DNA from: Nitrospirota bacterium
GTDB taxonomy: Bacteria; Nitrospirota; Thermodesulfovibrionia; Thermodesulfovibrionales; JdFR-88
NCBI GenBank assembly: GCA_021825785.1
Contig: JAKAGP010000103.1
Span: 1-6,736 of the forward strand
Length of the DNA stretch: 6,736 nucleotides
Direction: 5' to 3'
Position numbers and translations under genes: made by a program
In this document: piece by piece, positions 5,088-6,736 of the stretch
How the letters are laid out: each line of letters opens with the position of its first letter
How positions within the stretch are numbered: position 1 is the first letter of the stretch
The notes under the pieces: generated by a model
The model's database searches: none
Seen by the model: the letters and a program-made list of their open reading frames with translations, nothing else
Told to the model about the DNA's origin: nothing

Positions 5088-6736
5088 GTGGACGGACTGA
5101 AGAGACTACCCATCGAGGCGCCGGACCGGATCTCGGGCATCGCGGCTCTTGCCTTTAACATGTGGTGGGGCTGGCATCCCGAAGCCAGGATGCTCTTTAA
5201 GAGACTGAGCCGGGCGGAATGGAAACTCTCCGGACACAATCCGGTAAAGATGCTGACCGAGATAGACAGAAAAACCCTCGATGACGCCTCAAAAGACCAG
5301 GACTTTCTTGCGCATTACGACCGGGTGATGGAGCGGTTCCGTGAGGAAGTGGAAAACGGCGGAGGCAAATGGTTCTCGCAAAACGTCTGCGACCCGGAAG
5401 CCTTGCCCATAGCCTTTTTCTCAGCGGAATACGGCTTGCACCGCTCGCTGCCTTTTTACGCCGGGGGGCTTGGTTTTCTGGCCGGGGATTTCCTGAAGGA
5501 AAGCAGCGACCTCGGCCTGCCGTTGACGGCCGTGGGGTTTATGTATCCGGAGGGCTATCTGCGCCAAAAGATTTCCCTGAGCGGCTGGCAGGAGAACCTG
5601 GATGAGCCCCTGGACAGGGCGGGTGCGGCCATATCGAAGGTGACGGATGAAAAAGGCAGGCCGCTTCTTGTGAAGGTGCCTGTAATAGAGCCGCCTATCT
5701 ATGTGGAGGTCTGGAAGATAGAGGTAGGCAAAATCCCGTTGTACCTGATAGACACGGACATAGAGGCCAATGACCCCTGGAACCGCAGGATATCGGCCCA
5801 CCTCTATACAGGCAACATCGAGCAGCGCCTGAGGCAGGAGATCGTGCTTGGTATAGGGGGAAGCGCGGTGCTTGCCGCCATGGGCCTCAGGCACCCGGTC
5901 CTCCACCTGAACGAAGGCCATCCCGCCTTCGCCATAATGGAAAGGATAAGGGAAGGGGTATCCGCGGGCACACGCTTCAGCGACGCCCTCCGGAATATTA
6001 AAGAAACGACAGTCTTTACCACGCACACCCCCGTTGCCGCCGGGACGGACGTCTTCCCCTTTGAGCTCATGGAAAAATATTTCAGCCCCTACTGGCCCGC
6101 CCTGGGGCTGGACCGCGAAAGTTTCTTCGATCTGGGAATGAACCCGGCGGACCCCCGGGCCGGCTTCAACATGACCGTCTTTGCCCTGAAGTGCTCCTCC
6201 CACAGAAACGGGGTAAGCAAAAGACACGGGGAGATCGCCAGGCGGATGTGGCATTCCCTCTGGCCCGGCAGGCCGGAGGAGGATGTGCCCGTACGGTCGG
6301 TGACAAACGGCGTACATGTGCCCACCTGGATAGAGCCCAAAATGGAGCTGCTATTTAACAGGCACCTGGGCGAGGACTGGAAAAGCCGGCATGACCAGCC
6401 GGAGACGTGGGAGGCGGTAAGAAAGATACCGGACACAGAGCTGTGGAACACCCATTACTGGCTTAAGATGAAGCTCATCATGAGGATAATGGAGAGAGCG
6501 CGGGAAAGGTGGATCGAGAACGGGCCGGATGCCCGGGTGGTGCTTGCCGAAGGCGTTTTCCTGGACCCTAATGCCCTCACCATAGGGTTTGCCCGCAGGT
6601 TCACAACTTACAAGAGGGCATCCCTCGTACTGAGCGACACCGAAAGGCTCAAGCGCCTGCTTAATAACAAGTGGATGCCCGTTCAGATAATATTTGCGGG
6701 CAAGGCGCATCCCGCGGATGACGCCGGAAAGCACAT
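5088..6736 (+). CDS. glgP: Alpha-glucan (glycogen) phosphorylase, DUF3417-type, 3' end missing
   Basis: PLP-dependent glycosyltransferase (GT35) that cleaves alpha-1,4-glucan with phosphate to release glucose-1-phosphate in the cytoplasm. The frame is open from GTG 5088 to the window edge, giving 549 complete codons. Residues about 11-110 form the N-terminal DUF3417 domain (ALAFNMWWGWHPEARMLFKRL, GHNPVKML), which marks the shorter bacterial/archaeal phosphorylase type rather than the muscle/E. coli GlgP type. Catalytic-domain motifs follow in order: FFSAEYGLHRSLPFYAGGLG (110-129), FMYPEGYLRQ (151-160), HLNEGHPAF (273-281), FTTHTPVAAGTDVF (310-323), VTNGVHVPTW (405-414), IGFARRFTTYKR (499-510) and FAGKAHPADDAGKH (536-549). 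The PLP-binding Lys lies beyond the window. No frameshift or internal stop is seen. It is divergent from the HAD gene. A typical role is mobilising storage glycogen. Confidence 0.94.
   Translation, partial: MDGLKRLPIEAPDRISGIAALAFNMWWGWHPEARMLFKRLSRAEWKLSGHNPVKMLTEIDRKTLDDASKDQDFLAHYDRVMERFREEVENGGGKWFSQNVCDPEALPIAFFSAEYGLHRSLPFYAGGLGFLAGDFLKESSDLGLPLTAVGFMYPEGYLRQKISLSGWQENLDEPLDRAGAAISKVTDEKGRPLLVKVPVIEPPIYVEVWKIEVGKIPLYLIDTDIEANDPWNRRISAHLYTGNIEQRLRQEIVLGIGGSAVLAAMGLRHPVLHLNEGHPAFAIMERIREGVSAGTRFSDALRNIKETTVFTTHTPVAAGTDVFPFELMEKYFSPYWPALGLDRESFFDLGMNPADPRAGFNMTVFALKCSSHRNGVSKRHGEIARRMWHSLWPGRPEEDVPVRSVTNGVHVPTWIEPKMELLFNRHLGEDWKSRHDQPETWEAVRKIPDTELWNTHYWLKMKLIMRIMERARERWIENGPDARVVLAEGVFLDPNALTIGFARRFTTYKRASLVLSDTERLKRLLNNKWMPVQIIFAGKAHPADDAGKH

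Noticed and set aside
5421..6317. 298-aa open frame on the minus strand inside glgP
   Set aside because: It lies wholly antisense to a clear phosphorylase. Its translation is rich in Pro, Gly, Arg and His without domain motifs, as expected from the complement of GC-rich coding DNA.
6351..6734. Minus-strand open frame at the right edge
   Set aside because: It is a shadow of glgP, whose sense frame continues uninterrupted with conserved motifs to the edge.

Overview
The window is ordinary bacterial chromosome: seven protein genes (two cut by the window ends), no RNA genes, no CRISPR array and no recognisable transposase. The coding DNA is moderately GC-rich, yet uses ATA (Ile) and AGG (Arg) freely. 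Together with an LL-diaminopimelate aminotransferase-type gene and a DUF3417-type glucan phosphorylase, this suggests a Nitrospirota or Deltaproteobacteria-like anaerobe. That placement is an inference from gene content and codon flavour, not from a marker gene.

Left part (1-1420, plus strand): the C-terminal three quarters of a dapL-type aminotransferase (lysine/cell-wall precursor synthesis), then after 31 nt folK (folate synthesis) starting from TTG. folK ends tail-to-tail on a minus-strand gene for a diguanylate cyclase (1417-2322). The two stop codons share the palindrome CTAG. The cyclase carries a receiver domain that has lost its phospho-acceptor aspartate. Upstream of it on the same strand lies a YwiC-like multi-pass membrane protein (2414-3148), separated by a short AT-rich gap with a good extended -10 promoter for the cyclase.

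Middle (3149-4164): a divergent 159-nt spacer leads to a 175-aa helical protein of unknown function on the plus strand (3308-3835). A 329-nt non-coding stretch then lies between two converging genes. It holds a perfect hairpin (3921-3939) nested in a longer inverted repeat, then a GC-rich, highly foldable block bounded by a perfect 10-bp inverted repeat (4005-4148). This is the best candidate here for something undescribed: an interspersed repeat or a structured RNA.

Right part (4165-6736): a HAD-superfamily hydrolase on the minus strand is divergent from a glgP-type alpha-glucan phosphorylase that runs off the right edge. Their shared 203-nt upstream region contains three perfect tandem copies of CTTTTTGA. 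The phosphorylase releases glucose-1-phosphate from storage glucan. The HAD enzyme could act on a phosphorylated metabolite, but nothing beyond adjacency links the two.

No complete novel multi-gene system is evident. The window is mostly housekeeping and signalling genes with a few unusual details.
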